A stretch of 7,051 nucleotides of DNA from Candidatus Njordarchaeota archaeon (GCA_029856625.1 JAHKLG010000068.1:1-7051), one strand, 5' to 3'; counted from the first letter of the stretch, positions 1 through 6,891 are shown. Numbers and translations: made by a program. The notes: generated by a model not told the origin, from the letters alone.

Positions 1-980
1 TAGAAGTCAATGGCATTGAGAGGAAGTGGGGTCAAGGAGCTAAATCCATTGGTGGAGAGATCAGAGTTAGGGATCTCCAGAGAGCAATTGAGTTAAAGAG
101 AAGAGGATACATTGTTCTTCCAGATCCGGAGGATCCAGCAGTACAGGAAGCCTTCAAGATGGGTGCAATCGAATCCTTTGAGAGACACTCAAGATTAGGA
201 ATGCCAACTATTGAAGACTTCTGCGAGGATATAGCCAAGCTAAGAGAGCAGGGAGCCAAGATAGTCTCTCTCAAGATGGGTCAATACAGACCCGCTGCAA
301 TAGCTTGGGCCATGAAAGCAGCAAGCGAAGCAAAAGTTGATTATGTGACTTTTGATGGTCAGGGTGGCGGTACTGGAATGAGCCCATGGCCAATGATGCT
401 TGAAATGGGTACACCCACGTTACATATGCTTGCTTTCGTGATAAAGGCGGCTAGAATCCTTGATAAGAAAGGAAAATATGTCCCAGATATCTTCATTGCA
501 GGAGGTATCATTAACGAGACCCAGATATTCAAAGCAATTGCCCTAAGCGGCTTTGAGGACAGAGACAGACCATATGTTGTAGGAGCTGCGGTCGCTAAGC
601 CGGCCTTAACAGCGGCTATGAAGGCGAAGTACTTTGCTAAACTAGCTAAGGAAGGCACCCTTAGGAAAGTGGCTCCAGAGTTCGTAAAGTTGTATGGAGA
701 TAAAGTAGAGAGCATATTTGCTGTCGTCGGTGACTTAAAGCGGAGATTTGGTGACAAGTGGAAGGAGATTCCTCCCGGAGCTATTGGTATATACTCATAC
801 TTCGTTGACAGAATAGGCACTGGTCTAAAGCAGCTCCTCGCAGGTGCTCGTAAGTTCGACATAATGTTGCTACGGAGGAGTGATGTAGCCGCTTTAACAG
901 AGAGAGCTGCGAAGGTCTTTGAGATTCCGCTACTGGAGGATCTAGATAAAGAGGAATTCGAAGCAATCCTTGAGAGCTAG
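1..980 (+). CDS. Glutamate synthase-like FMN-binding protein, 3' part (5' end outside window)
   Basis: The frame is open from base 3, so the gene starts before the window. About 325 C-terminal residues are visible and the ATG at 159 is internal. The fold is the glutamate synthase central alpha/beta barrel, which binds FMN and in classical enzymes makes glutamate from 2-oxoglutarate and ammonia. Visible signatures, counted from the first visible codon, are QGAKSIGGEI (about 11-20), DGQGGGTGMSP (118-128, matching the SGxxGGTGASP strand of GltS) and IAGGI (165-169), a phosphate-binding-type glycine turn. The visible part has only one cysteine (residue 74). The CxxxxxCxxxxC cluster that binds 3Fe-4S in classical GltS, expected after the IAGGI strand, is absent. 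The substrate could therefore differ from glutamate synthase proper. The family assignment is firm; the reaction is inferred. It is convergent with the Nre gene (58-bp gap). Confidence 0.85.
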   Translation, partial: EVNGIERKWGQGAKSIGGEIRVRDLQRAIELKRRGYIVLPDPEDPAVQEAFKMGAIESFERHSRLGMPTIEDFCEDIAKLREQGAKIVSLKMGQYRPAAIAWAMKAASEAKVDYVTFDGQGGGTGMSPWPMMLEMGTPTLHMLAFVIKAARILDKKGKYVPDIFIAGGIINETQIFKAIALSGFEDRDRPYVVGAAVAKPALTAAMKAKYFAKLAKEGTLRKVAPEFVKLYGDKVESIFAVVGDLKRRFGDKWKEIPPGAIGIYSYFVDRIGTGLKQLLAGARKFDIMLLRRSDVAALTERAAKVFEIPLLEDLDKEEFEAILES

Positions 981-982
981 AC

Positions 983-1020
983 TTATTCTTTCTCTTCTTT
1001 TCCTTAATTTCATACATTTT
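983..1020 (+). terminator. Pyrimidine/T-rich terminator of the glutamate synthase-like gene
   Basis: A run of T and C (ttattctttctcttctttt) begins two bases after the stop codon and continues with further short T runs to about 1020. Archaeal RNA polymerase often terminates at oligo-T tracts without a hairpin. The tract lies in the 58-bp gap between two convergent genes, which is where a terminator is needed. The opposite (Nre) strand has no comparable T tract in this gap. Confidence 0.5.
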
Positions 1021-1038
1021 AATTATATTATGTTGATT

Positions 1039-2364
1039 CTAAGAGAAAAAGTCGGTAAGTTTTCTCTGCTTTGTTAAATCTAAGAGTGTTCTACTAACAC
1101 TTAACCAAGTATCTAAACTTAATCTGAGGCTTTCTCTCATGTAATTGATTACTTGCTGTAGTGTATCAAACTTCAAAGCTTTTTCTTTCAGTGCTTTTCT
1201 TACTCCTTCCCTTACATGCCATACACCCAGCGGCATAAGGTGATCTGGGTATGCCTCTCTTAAAATCAAGACTCTTGCTTGTATTCTCTGCTTAGCGAGA
1301 TATTCGGTTACAGCTAGACGCGCTGCATAGTAACAGCCTCCTATCGATGCATATGTTGTCCGTCCCTGATAATATTCCCAATCTCCCCCTATTGCTATGT
1401 ATTCCTTACTCGGATTCCATGTTGTTCCGGGATACCAAGCCTCGATAAACTCGTAGCTCCAAGCATCTGGTATGAGTATAACGACGAACTTATCTCCAAA
1501 GAATGTTGTTTCAAAGACTCTATATTCAGAGATTATCGGATTTCCCTTAATAAACTCGTTTATAAGCCAGTTTGATAACATGCTATCCACAGCAGTGATG
1601 CTCCATCGAGTGGGAACAAATCTCCTTTCGTTTTTCATCCCAAATAAACCGACGCTGAAAGCTCTTATGATGGATGAGATAAGCAGTCCTCTCTTATAGA
1701 GTATTTTAACAGCCTCTAACGCCTTCAGATCATCATCTTCGTAAAGCTTTTCTATTAAGTGATTTGTCTTTAATGAATTTATATCGATATTCTCAAGTGG
1801 TGCACTAGGGCCCATTGGTTGAAGATCAGAATCAATAATCACCCCACGGGGCTCCTTCTTAAGCACCATGTAACTTTCTACTGAATTCTTAGCCATAGCT
1901 AATTCTTGAACGAGGTTAATTATACGATGGGATTTTGTTGCATCCCTAACGTGGCTTTTAAAATTTCCTCTCACGAGAGAAAATCTAAACTTAATAATTT
2001 CACTAACATCTAAATCCTTCCATAACTCAGGCGTATCTAACAATGAGGTATCTCCAATTATAGGGGGGACTAATGGGCTAACATTCACATAAGGGTATCC
2101 ATATCTTCCCACGAAAATGGCTGGTGGTGATGATCCATCGATTTCTTTCCTCCTAATCAAAGGTTTTATGGCAGAAAATGAGTAATATTTCACAAGAATT
2201 GGGCATCTAGACTTGCCACAGAGAAGTTTAGTCCCCCTACATAATAAGCATATGTTTCTTCGTGAAAACTTTTTCTTCGTTGGAGTAAGCTCGAGAAGTT
2301 TCTTTATGTCCTGGAACCCAGATAACCATGGAACTTTCTTCTTGAATTTCTTCACGAACTTCAA
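1039..2364 (-). CDS. nreA: Nre-family DNA repair protein with zinc motif and C-terminal PIP box
   Basis: The 441-residue product matches the archaeal Nre family, which is linked to DNA damage repair through binding to the PCNA sliding clamp; its catalytic activity is not settled. Seen in sequence: a basic N-terminus; a probable zinc knuckle with Cys39, Cys42, Cys49 and Cys54 (CLLCRGTKLLCGKSRCPI); the family signature VGRYGYPYVNVSPLVPP followed by GDTSLLDTPELW; a late block PLGVWHVRE (378-386); and a final QRKLTDFF (433-440), which fits the PCNA-interacting consensus QxxLxxFF one residue from the end. The start is TTG, preceded by GGTGA with a 4-base spacer. A GTG three codons later is a weaker alternative. 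It is divergent from the RNA methyltransferase across a 194-bp gap. The family call is strong; whether it is the NreA or NreB paralogue is less certain. Confidence 0.88.
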   Translation of the reverse strand: MKFVKKFKKKVPWLSGFQDIKKLLELTPTKKKFSRRNICLLCRGTKLLCGKSRCPILVKYYSFSAIKPLIRRKEIDGSSPPAIFVGRYGYPYVNVSPLVPPIIGDTSLLDTPELWKDLDVSEIIKFRFSLVRGNFKSHVRDATKSHRIINLVQELAMAKNSVESYMVLKKEPRGVIIDSDLQPMGPSAPLENIDINSLKTNHLIEKLYEDDDLKALEAVKILYKRGLLISSIIRAFSVGLFGMKNERRFVPTRWSITAVDSMLSNWLINEFIKGNPIISEYRVFETTFFGDKFVVILIPDAWSYEFIEAWYPGTTWNPSKEYIAIGGDWEYYQGRTTYASIGGCYYAARLAVTEYLAKQRIQARVLILREAYPDHLMPLGVWHVREGVRKALKEKALKFDTLQQVINYMRESLRLSLDTWLSVSRTLLDLTKQRKLTDFFS

Positions 2365-2385
2365 TAAGTCACCGGGAGCACTAAC

Positions 2386-2422
2386 TTTTATATGGAAATA
2401 TTTGGAGGTAATACCTTAAAAG
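2386..2422 (-). promoter_or_regulatory. Promoter region of the Nre gene: two candidate TATA boxes
   Basis: On the minus strand TATAAAA lies at 2392-2386 and CTTTTAAGG at 2422-2414. With the usual spacing of about 26 bases, the first would start transcription at about 2363-2364, giving an essentially leaderless mRNA on a TTG codon. The second would start at about 2392, giving a leader of about 27 bases that includes the GGTGA ribosome-binding site. The second fits the Shine-Dalgarno better and resembles the box of the divergent gene (CTTTTAAATA). Which one is used cannot be decided from sequence. Confidence 0.45.
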
Positions 2423-2429
2423 ATATTCC
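2394..2429. repeat. Imperfect inverted repeat in the divergent intergenic region
   Basis: A perfect odd palindrome, AGGTA-A-TACCT (2406-2416), sits at the centre. It is flanked by partly matching arms, GGAAATATTT (2394-2403) and AGATATTCC (2421-2429), which pair over about nine positions if one A is bulged. The element abuts the TATAAAA box of the Nre gene on its upstream side and overlaps the alternative CTTTTAAGG box. That is a typical position for a dimeric regulator to bind. A regulatory role is inference. Confidence 0.4.
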
Positions 2430-2507
2430 CAAATAAGAGATATACTTGGCATGAGAGAGTAGATGATGAGTAAAACTTCGTTATAGGAGTTCTGAGGCGC
2501 CGGATTT

Positions 2508-2517
2508 CTTTTAAATA
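2508..2517 (+). promoter_or_regulatory. TATA box of the RNA methyltransferase gene
   Basis: CTTTTAAATA is centred at about 2512-2513. The expected start of transcription is near 2538-2540, giving a leader of about 20 bases. That leader contains the ribosome-binding site GGTGA (2547-2551) seven bases before the TTG start at 2559. The spacing from box to start site, Shine-Dalgarno and codon is consistent throughout, which supports both promoter and start. The rest of the 194-bp gap (about 2430-2500) holds no recognisable gene. Confidence 0.6.
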
Positions 2518-2558
2518 CTTAGATCTCATATATTCTTCGATTTCGGGGTGAAAATAAA

Positions 2559-3824
2559 TTGACTAGCGTAAGCGAAAGGGCGGCTAAGTACTTAGCTAAA
2601 TATCTGAAGAAATCTAATAAGTCAATTAGTCTAAAGAAGTTCCTTTACAAGATTCCAGAACCCGGGAAGAGAAGGAAACGGATCCAGCGGATAATCTATG
2701 GAATATATACATATTGGGATCTCATTGAGAGATTCCTGCAGAGTGCCGGCCTTGTTAATGAGAAGAAAAAACCATACTATATGGTAGGTGCGTTCAGAGT
2801 CCTTATCGATAAATGGGGGTATGAGCAATTAAGGAAGCAATTAGGAAATATCCTACATGATGATGAGATAAAAGCTCTTATTTCTACTGAAGTAGAGTTC
2901 ACGGATGATATAGATAGGCTAGCTCTAACGTATGGTTATAAGAGATGGTTCGTGGAGGTTTTATCCAAGTACTTCTCGTTAATGGATCTCGAAAAAATAT
3001 TAGAGGGACTGAATAAGCGCGTTCCAACTTGGATCATTCTCAATTCTCTCAGAGCCGAGGAGAATGAGATATTAAAAATGCTTGAAACCGAGGGCTACGA
3101 GGTTATAAAAGATGATAAAATTCCACTACTGTATAAGCTTGCGAAACTATCAAGGAAGATCCAGGAGAGCGAAGTATATAAAAAGGGTCTTGTTCTTCCT
3201 ATGCAGAAAGCTAGCGCAGCGGTTGTTCTTTCTCTAAATTTAAAAGATGGTGAATTATTATACGATGCATGTGCAGCTCCGGGAATAAAAACTATCTTCT
3301 CAGTTATATTATCTGGTGGAGGAATTAGAGTGATTGCCCTTGATAAATCTGAAATACGGCTTAAGAGAATGAAAGCGCTTCTTAAGCATTTTGGAGTAAA
3401 TAAGAATGTTAAGGTTTTCTTAGGGGATGCCAGGTTCTTTAATCCTAAGAGAAGCTTTGATAAGGCTTTAGTAGATGCTCCATGCACGTCAACTGGAACA
3501 ATCCCTAAGAATCCAGATATAAAGGTAAAAATAACTTATGAGGATGTTCAGAGTTTTGCCCAGCTGCAGTATGAGATACTATGGAGTGTGCATAGGATAG
3601 CGCCAGAGAATGCAGAGATAGTGTATGCGACTTGCTCAATTTTTCCGGAAGAGAACGAGTTTGTGATAAAGAGATTCCTAAGTCATGAGAAAAGGGTTGA
3701 GATTAGATTAGCGGAGCTAGGAGTAAGCTCATTAGTTGACAATCTTGGCAAAAGATTCTGGCCTCACATCCACGAAACAATAGGCATGTTCTATACAAAG
3801 CTGATTAAACTCTCTCCCTGGTAG
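2559..3824 (+). CDS. NOL1/NOP2/Sun (RsmB-like) RNA cytosine-C5 methyltransferase
   Basis: This 421-residue enzyme should methylate C5 of cytosine in tRNA or rRNA using S-adenosylmethionine. The C-terminal half carries the Rossmann-fold motifs in order: DACAAPGIKT (236-245, cofactor loop; most relatives have GGKT), an acidic strand end at ALDKSE, GDAR, VDAPCTSTG (305-313; Cys309 is the motif IV cysteine that helps product release), KNPDIK, and YATCSIFPEENE (from 356; Cys359 is the expected nucleophile). The first 150 or so residues are helical and basic, as in RsmB-type proteins with a NusB-like RNA-binding domain, but this part is judged by position rather than motif. No PUA domain is evident. 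The TTG start has GGTGA seven bases upstream; the GTG at 2548 reaches a stop within five codons. The target RNA cannot be told from sequence. Confidence 0.88.
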   Translation: MTSVSERAAKYLAKYLKKSNKSISLKKFLYKIPEPGKRRKRIQRIIYGIYTYWDLIERFLQSAGLVNEKKKPYYMVGAFRVLIDKWGYEQLRKQLGNILHDDEIKALISTEVEFTDDIDRLALTYGYKRWFVEVLSKYFSLMDLEKILEGLNKRVPTWIILNSLRAEENEILKMLETEGYEVIKDDKIPLLYKLAKLSRKIQESEVYKKGLVLPMQKASAAVVLSLNLKDGELLYDACAAPGIKTIFSVILSGGGIRVIALDKSEIRLKRMKALLKHFGVNKNVKVFLGDARFFNPKRSFDKALVDAPCTSTGTIPKNPDIKVKITYEDVQSFAQLQYEILWSVHRIAPENAEIVYATCSIFPEENEFVIKRFLSHEKRVEIRLAELGVSSLVDNLGKRFWPHIHETIGMFYTKLIKLSPW

Positions 3825-3841
3825 TTTTTATCTTAGATATT
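3825..3841 (+). terminator. Oligo-T terminator after the RNA methyltransferase gene
   Basis: TTTTT follows the TAG stop directly (3825-3829), with further T-rich sequence (ATCTTAGATATTCTT) after it. This fits archaeal oligo-T termination. It lies in a 79-bp gap between convergent genes and would limit read-through into the antisense strand of the ligase gene. Confidence 0.5.
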
Positions 3842-3903
3842 CTTGCATAAAGTCAATAATGTTACGAGAATGTCTAAATATGTTGCGTCGAAATTTTTCA
3901 TTA

Positions 3904-5598
3904 CTACAGTTTTTCTTTCTTTGCTTTTGCCAGAAACTGTTTCTTATAAAGCTCCTCTATTTCCTGGATTGTGTTCGCTTCTTCTGGTCCTTTATCATCT
4001 CGAATCTTAATTATCCTTGCAAATCTTAGAGCATATCCTGATTTATATTTGGGGGATTTCTGAATTTCATTAAATGCTACCTCCACTACTATTTTTGGTT
4101 GCACATAAACTACTCGTCCCTTCTCTCCGATTTTTAGATTCAGTAATCTCTTGGTCATTTCCTCAAATTCCTCATCCGTGAGTCCCTTAAACGTTTTTCC
4201 CACAATTAAAAACTCCCCCGTTTTCTCATCTCTAGCCGCTAAGTAATAATCTGATAACCAGTTTTTTCTTCTACCATATCCCCACTCAGCCGCTACAATC
4301 ACTAGATCAAGTGTTGTGAGTACGGGTTTTATCTTTAACCACAGTTTGCCTCTTATGCCCGGAGTGTATTTGCTATCCAGCTTCTTAGCCATAAGTCCCT
4401 CATGACCTTCCCTAATTGCTTTTTCTAGGAACTTCTCAGCTTCTTTTGGATCATCAGTTATTACCCGTGGTGTTAGCGGTATGTTCCCCGCAATTTTAGC
4501 TAAGATCTCTCTTCTCTCCACATAGGGTTTATCTATCAATAATTCACCATCTAGATAAAGAATGTCAAACAAATATAGCTTAACTGGTATCTCCCTAACC
4601 ATTCTATAAATATCTCGTATTCTGCGGAATCGTCTCATAAGATGTTGAAAGGGTAATGGTTTTCCATTTTCCCCTATAGCTATAACTTCTCCCTCAACGA
4701 CTACTTCCCTAGCCCTCAATTCTCTTCGGACTAATTCCACGACATCTGGAAGACTCTTAGTTACATCAGTTAGTCTCCTGCTAAATATCTTTACCTCAGA
4801 TTCTTTCATATGAATTTGAACCCTTGCTCCATCAAACTTGTACTCGAATGCGCTTCTGCCGCCGTGTTCTTTTAAAGCTTCTTGAACATTCTCTGCTTGC
4901 TGTGCTAACATTGGTTTTAGCGGTCTAAATAGTTGAAGGCTTACCTTTTCTAAGCCTTTAGCTCCTTCTACAAGAGCTATATATGCTACTTCTCCTATAT
5001 CACCCAAGAACATATGAGCTCTTTCGACCAATTCTAATGATACATCAGCAGCCTTAGCTATGGCCTCCTCCATTAATCCCTCTGATACGCCATGTCTCAT
5101 CTCTCCTAGAATCACTTTAACAAGGTACTTTGCCTCAATGGGTGATGCTCTACTTAATAACGATTTTATAACCGCTTCTTTTCTCTCCCTACTACCGCTC
5201 CCCTTAATCTTAGCAATGGATTCTAGGGTTTGATAAACATTTAGAATCGTTAATGGTTCTTCAAAGAGAGTAGCTTGTCTAAGAATTTTTTTCGATTTCA
5301 TGAGAATCTCAACCATTGCCCCCGGATCCCCAGTCCTATTAAACGCGTCTAATAATTCCCTAGGGGATGCTCTTGTAATATCCTGAATTATTTTCACAAT
5401 CGTCCCCCAGGAAACATCAAGGGTATAAGAGCTCCAGTCTGGAAAAATTTTTCCTATGATTAGTCTTGTCGCTGGCGCGATCTCTTCCTTATGCAATTTT
5501 CTCAGAAAAGCACTAATCATGCTTATCTTAGGTATTCTCTCAGTAAGTTTCTCTAGGCTTTCACAGAGTTCTGCTAATTCTTTAAAAAGCGTAGCCAC
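3904..5598 (-). CDS. lig: ATP-dependent DNA ligase
   Basis: This 564-residue enzyme seals nicks in duplex DNA during Okazaki fragment joining and repair. The layout is an N-terminal helical DNA-binding domain (about 1-215), an adenylation domain (about 216-420) and an OB-fold (about 421-564). Nucleotidyltransferase motifs are clear: EYKFDGAR with the AMP-accepting Lys254; KLYLFDILYLDG (340-351, motif III); EGLMAKK (400-406, motif IV); WLKIKP with Lys422 and Lys424 (motif V); and ALRFARIIKIRDDK (523-536, motif VI region, Ala527 where I recall Pro in most relatives). RQATLF (107-112) lies where a short PCNA-binding peptide is known in the Pyrococcus enzyme. The start is GTG with GGTG seven bases upstream and an in-frame TGA two codons before it, so no longer form is possible. 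It ends in tandem stops TAG TAA. The C-terminal tail is lysine-rich. All core motifs are intact. Confidence 0.96.
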   Translation of the reverse strand: MATLFKELAELCESLEKLTERIPKISMISAFLRKLHKEEIAPATRLIIGKIFPDWSSYTLDVSWGTIVKIIQDITRASPRELLDAFNRTGDPGAMVEILMKSKKILRQATLFEEPLTILNVYQTLESIAKIKGSGSRERKEAVIKSLLSRASPIEAKYLVKVILGEMRHGVSEGLMEEAIAKAADVSLELVERAHMFLGDIGEVAYIALVEGAKGLEKVSLQLFRPLKPMLAQQAENVQEALKEHGGRSAFEYKFDGARVQIHMKESEVKIFSRRLTDVTKSLPDVVELVRRELRAREVVVEGEVIAIGENGKPLPFQHLMRRFRRIRDIYRMVREIPVKLYLFDILYLDGELLIDKPYVERREILAKIAGNIPLTPRVITDDPKEAEKFLEKAIREGHEGLMAKKLDSKYTPGIRGKLWLKIKPVLTTLDLVIVAAEWGYGRRKNWLSDYYLAARDEKTGEFLIVGKTFKGLTDEEFEEMTKRLLNLKIGEKGRVVYVQPKIVVEVAFNEIQKSPKYKSGYALRFARIIKIRDDKGPEEANTIQEIEELYKKQFLAKAKKEKL

Positions 5599-5649
5599 TC
5601 CTCAGCACCACTTAACAAAGATGCACTCACTAGAAGAGTAGAAAGTATC

Positions 5650-5670
5650 TAATTAATTATGAAAAATATG
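5650..5670 (-). promoter_or_regulatory. Possible promoter of the ligase gene
   Basis: The minus strand reads CATATTTTTCATAATTAATTA over these bases. A TATA-like element centred at about 5655 would start transcription near 5629, giving a leader of about 30 bases containing the GGTG ribosome-binding site. The stretch is generally AT-rich and no single box stands out, so the exact element is uncertain. Apart from this and the trmO signals, the 153-bp gap shows no other structure. Confidence 0.35.
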
Positions 5671-5695
5671 ATCCTCGCAATATTCTTATGGGAAG

Positions 5696-5706
5696 AAATT
5701 TTTATT
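5696..5706 (+). promoter_or_regulatory. TATA box of the trmO gene
   Basis: AAATTTTTATT is centred near 5701-5702. It predicts a transcript start at about 5727-5728, some 24 bases before the ATG at 5752. The resulting leader would begin just before the CCTCC...GGAGG element and contain a strong ribosome-binding site. Confidence 0.5.
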
Positions 5707-5729
5707 CCTTGAATCACGGCTTAATAATG

Positions 5730-5743
5730 CCTCCTTGGAGGTG
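5730..5743 (+). promoter_or_regulatory. Strong Shine-Dalgarno with a complementary CCTCC just upstream
   Basis: GGAGGTG (5737-5743) lies eight bases before the trmO ATG and is the strongest ribosome-binding site in the window. It decides the start. CCTCC at 5730-5734 can pair with it: CCTC and GAGG form four pairs around a CTTG tetraloop, which would hide the site from the ribosome. The hairpin is short, and whether it affects translation is inference. Confidence 0.5.
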
Positions 5744-5751
5744 TCTCATAA

Positions 5752-6192
5752 ATGCAAATTTGTTTCTTCCCTATCGGCATTGTCCGCAATTCCTTATCGG
5801 ATGAAGAGGTGAGGAGGGCTAGGAATGGTGTGAGGGGATATATTGAGGTATTCAAAGAATACATGGATGGATTAGATGGAATAGAGGAGTTCTCTCACAT
5901 AATGATAATTGCATATCTCCATAAGGTTTCATGGGAAAGAAGAAAGGTGCTAAAAGTTAGGCCAAGAGGAAGAATGGATCTTCCATTGATAGGTGTTTTT
6001 AGCACAAACTCTCCTCTAAGACCAAATCCTATAGCTGTTACAATAGTAAGATTGCTTGATAGGAGGGGAAACATATTATATGTTGATGGGCTGGATCTAT
6101 TTGATGGAACACCTGTACTTGATATAAAACCATACACTCCTGGAAGAATTATAAGGGATGCTACATTTCCAGAATGGATTCATAAACTTTGA
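5752..6192 (+). CDS. trmO: TrmO-family tRNA (N6-threonylcarbamoyladenosine-37) methyltransferase
   Basis: This 146-residue protein of the TrmO/YaeB/VirR family (UPF0066) has the expected size for the single-domain beta-barrel form. In bacteria TrmO adds an N6-methyl group to t6A at position 37 of tRNA-Thr using S-adenosylmethionine, next to the anticodon. Motifs seen are PIGIVRN (7-13), FSHIMIIAYLHK (47-58), the hallmark FSTNSPLRPNPIAVT (83-97) and DLFDGTPVLDIKPYTP (115-130). Archaea make t6A with the KEOPS complex, so the substrate should be present, but the exact tRNA target here is inferred. The start is fixed by GGAGGTG eight bases upstream. The gene ends in tandem TGA TGA stops and is convergent with the membrane-protein gene 21 bases away. 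No extra C-terminal domain is present. Confidence 0.88.
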   Translation: MQICFFPIGIVRNSLSDEEVRRARNGVRGYIEVFKEYMDGLDGIEEFSHIMIIAYLHKVSWERRKVLKVRPRGRMDLPLIGVFSTNSPLRPNPIAVTIVRLLDRRGNILYVDGLDLFDGTPVLDIKPYTPGRIIRDATFPEWIHKL

Positions 6193-6213
6193 TGAAGATG
6201 TATTAATCCAATT

Positions 6214-6891
6214 CTATTCAATATATGTAGGCTCAAAGCTCTCCCATTTCTCTTCAAGTTCCTTTAAAATATCCAGTTCTTCCTTCTCCCTCCATAGGAA
6301 GTGCCAGTAAAATATAAGGATAGTAGCGAGTATTGCAAATGCGACTAATAACCCTTTGACTCCTCCTAAGATCAATCCTAAAAGAGCTCCTATGTACAGG
6401 GAAATCATTAACATAGCATATGCATTAATAGCCATTTTTGGTGCAAATAACAATATAGAGATAATCCCGCTTATCCACCATGCCGCAATAGGCACAATCA
6501 CAAGCAATATACTTTTTACCCACCCATACTTCCTAATATGATATTTCCAGAACCAGGACGCTGTTATTATTCCTGCTGGTAGTGCCCATCCAGTCGCTGT
6601 AGCATAAGCTACCCATTCCTCCCACTTCAGCCCAACTTTGCGAACATAGTACATCTTACCAATCCTAACTATAGAGAATGCCCAATGACCATTAAAAAAT
6701 AAATCAAGTTCATCTCCAAAATTCCCGCTGATTCTTCTAATTTCGCTAAATGCCACATCAGCAAAAAGATCAAGAACTTGCTCCAGACTCATGGGTTTCC
6801 AGTTCTCTCCTCTCAGAGGCCGTGATCCAGCGTACTCCCTTAAACTCTCAAGCATTTCTCGAGTTAAACGCATTATAAACGCCAAGGACAT
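6214..6891 (-). CDS. Uncharacterised membrane protein, about four transmembrane helices
   Basis: I do not recognise this 225-residue protein. The first 90 residues are soluble in character, with amphipathic, charged helices (for example MRLTREMLESLREY) and no signal peptide. Hydrophobic segments follow at about 94-115, 125-149, 156-176 and 178-200, the last two glycine-rich (IGALLGLILGGVKG). The protein ends in an acidic and basic tail of 25 residues (REKEELDILKELEEKWE), probably cytoplasmic. There are no cysteines and no obvious catalytic motif, and it has no operon partner. The ATG at 6891 has no clear Shine-Dalgarno; another ATG at codon 7 is possible. The minus-strand TATA box at 6950-6940 would give a leader of about 29 bases. 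Length, codon use and a placed promoter argue that it is a real gene; its role is unknown. Confidence 0.72.
   Translation of the reverse strand: MSLAFIMRLTREMLESLREYAGSRPLRGENWKPMSLEQVLDLFADVAFSEIRRISGNFGDELDLFFNGHWAFSIVRIGKMYYVRKVGLKWEEWVAYATATGWALPAGIITASWFWKYHIRKYGWVKSILLVIVPIAAWWISGIISILLFAPKMAINAYAMLMISLYIGALLGLILGGVKGLLVAFAILATILIFYWHFLWREKEELDILKELEEKWESFEPTYIE

Noticed and set aside
359..862. A 167-codon open frame on the minus strand inside the glutamate synthase-like gene
   Set aside because: It lies entirely antisense to a conserved coding region, its translation looks like no known protein, and it has no promoter or ribosome-binding site of its own.
2404..2409. GGAGGT on the plus strand in the intergenic gap, like a Shine-Dalgarno
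   Set aside because: No start codon follows at a usable distance; the bases are better explained as part of the dyad around 2411.
2462..2495. GATGATGA followed by CTGA, resembling C and D boxes of an archaeal C/D guide RNA
   Set aside because: The 22-base interval does not fit either the full C-to-D distance (about 45-50) or a single guide half (about 12). No D'/C' pair and no terminal stem are visible.
2857..2889. ATGATGATGA followed by CTGA inside the RNA methyltransferase gene, also C/D-box-like
   Set aside because: It encodes residues HDDE...STE of the conserved protein, the spacing is wrong, and there is no flanking stem.
3095..3487. A 130-codon open frame on the minus strand inside the RNA methyltransferase gene
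   Set aside because: It is a shadow of the conserved methyltransferase motifs on the plus strand; composition bias explains the open frame.
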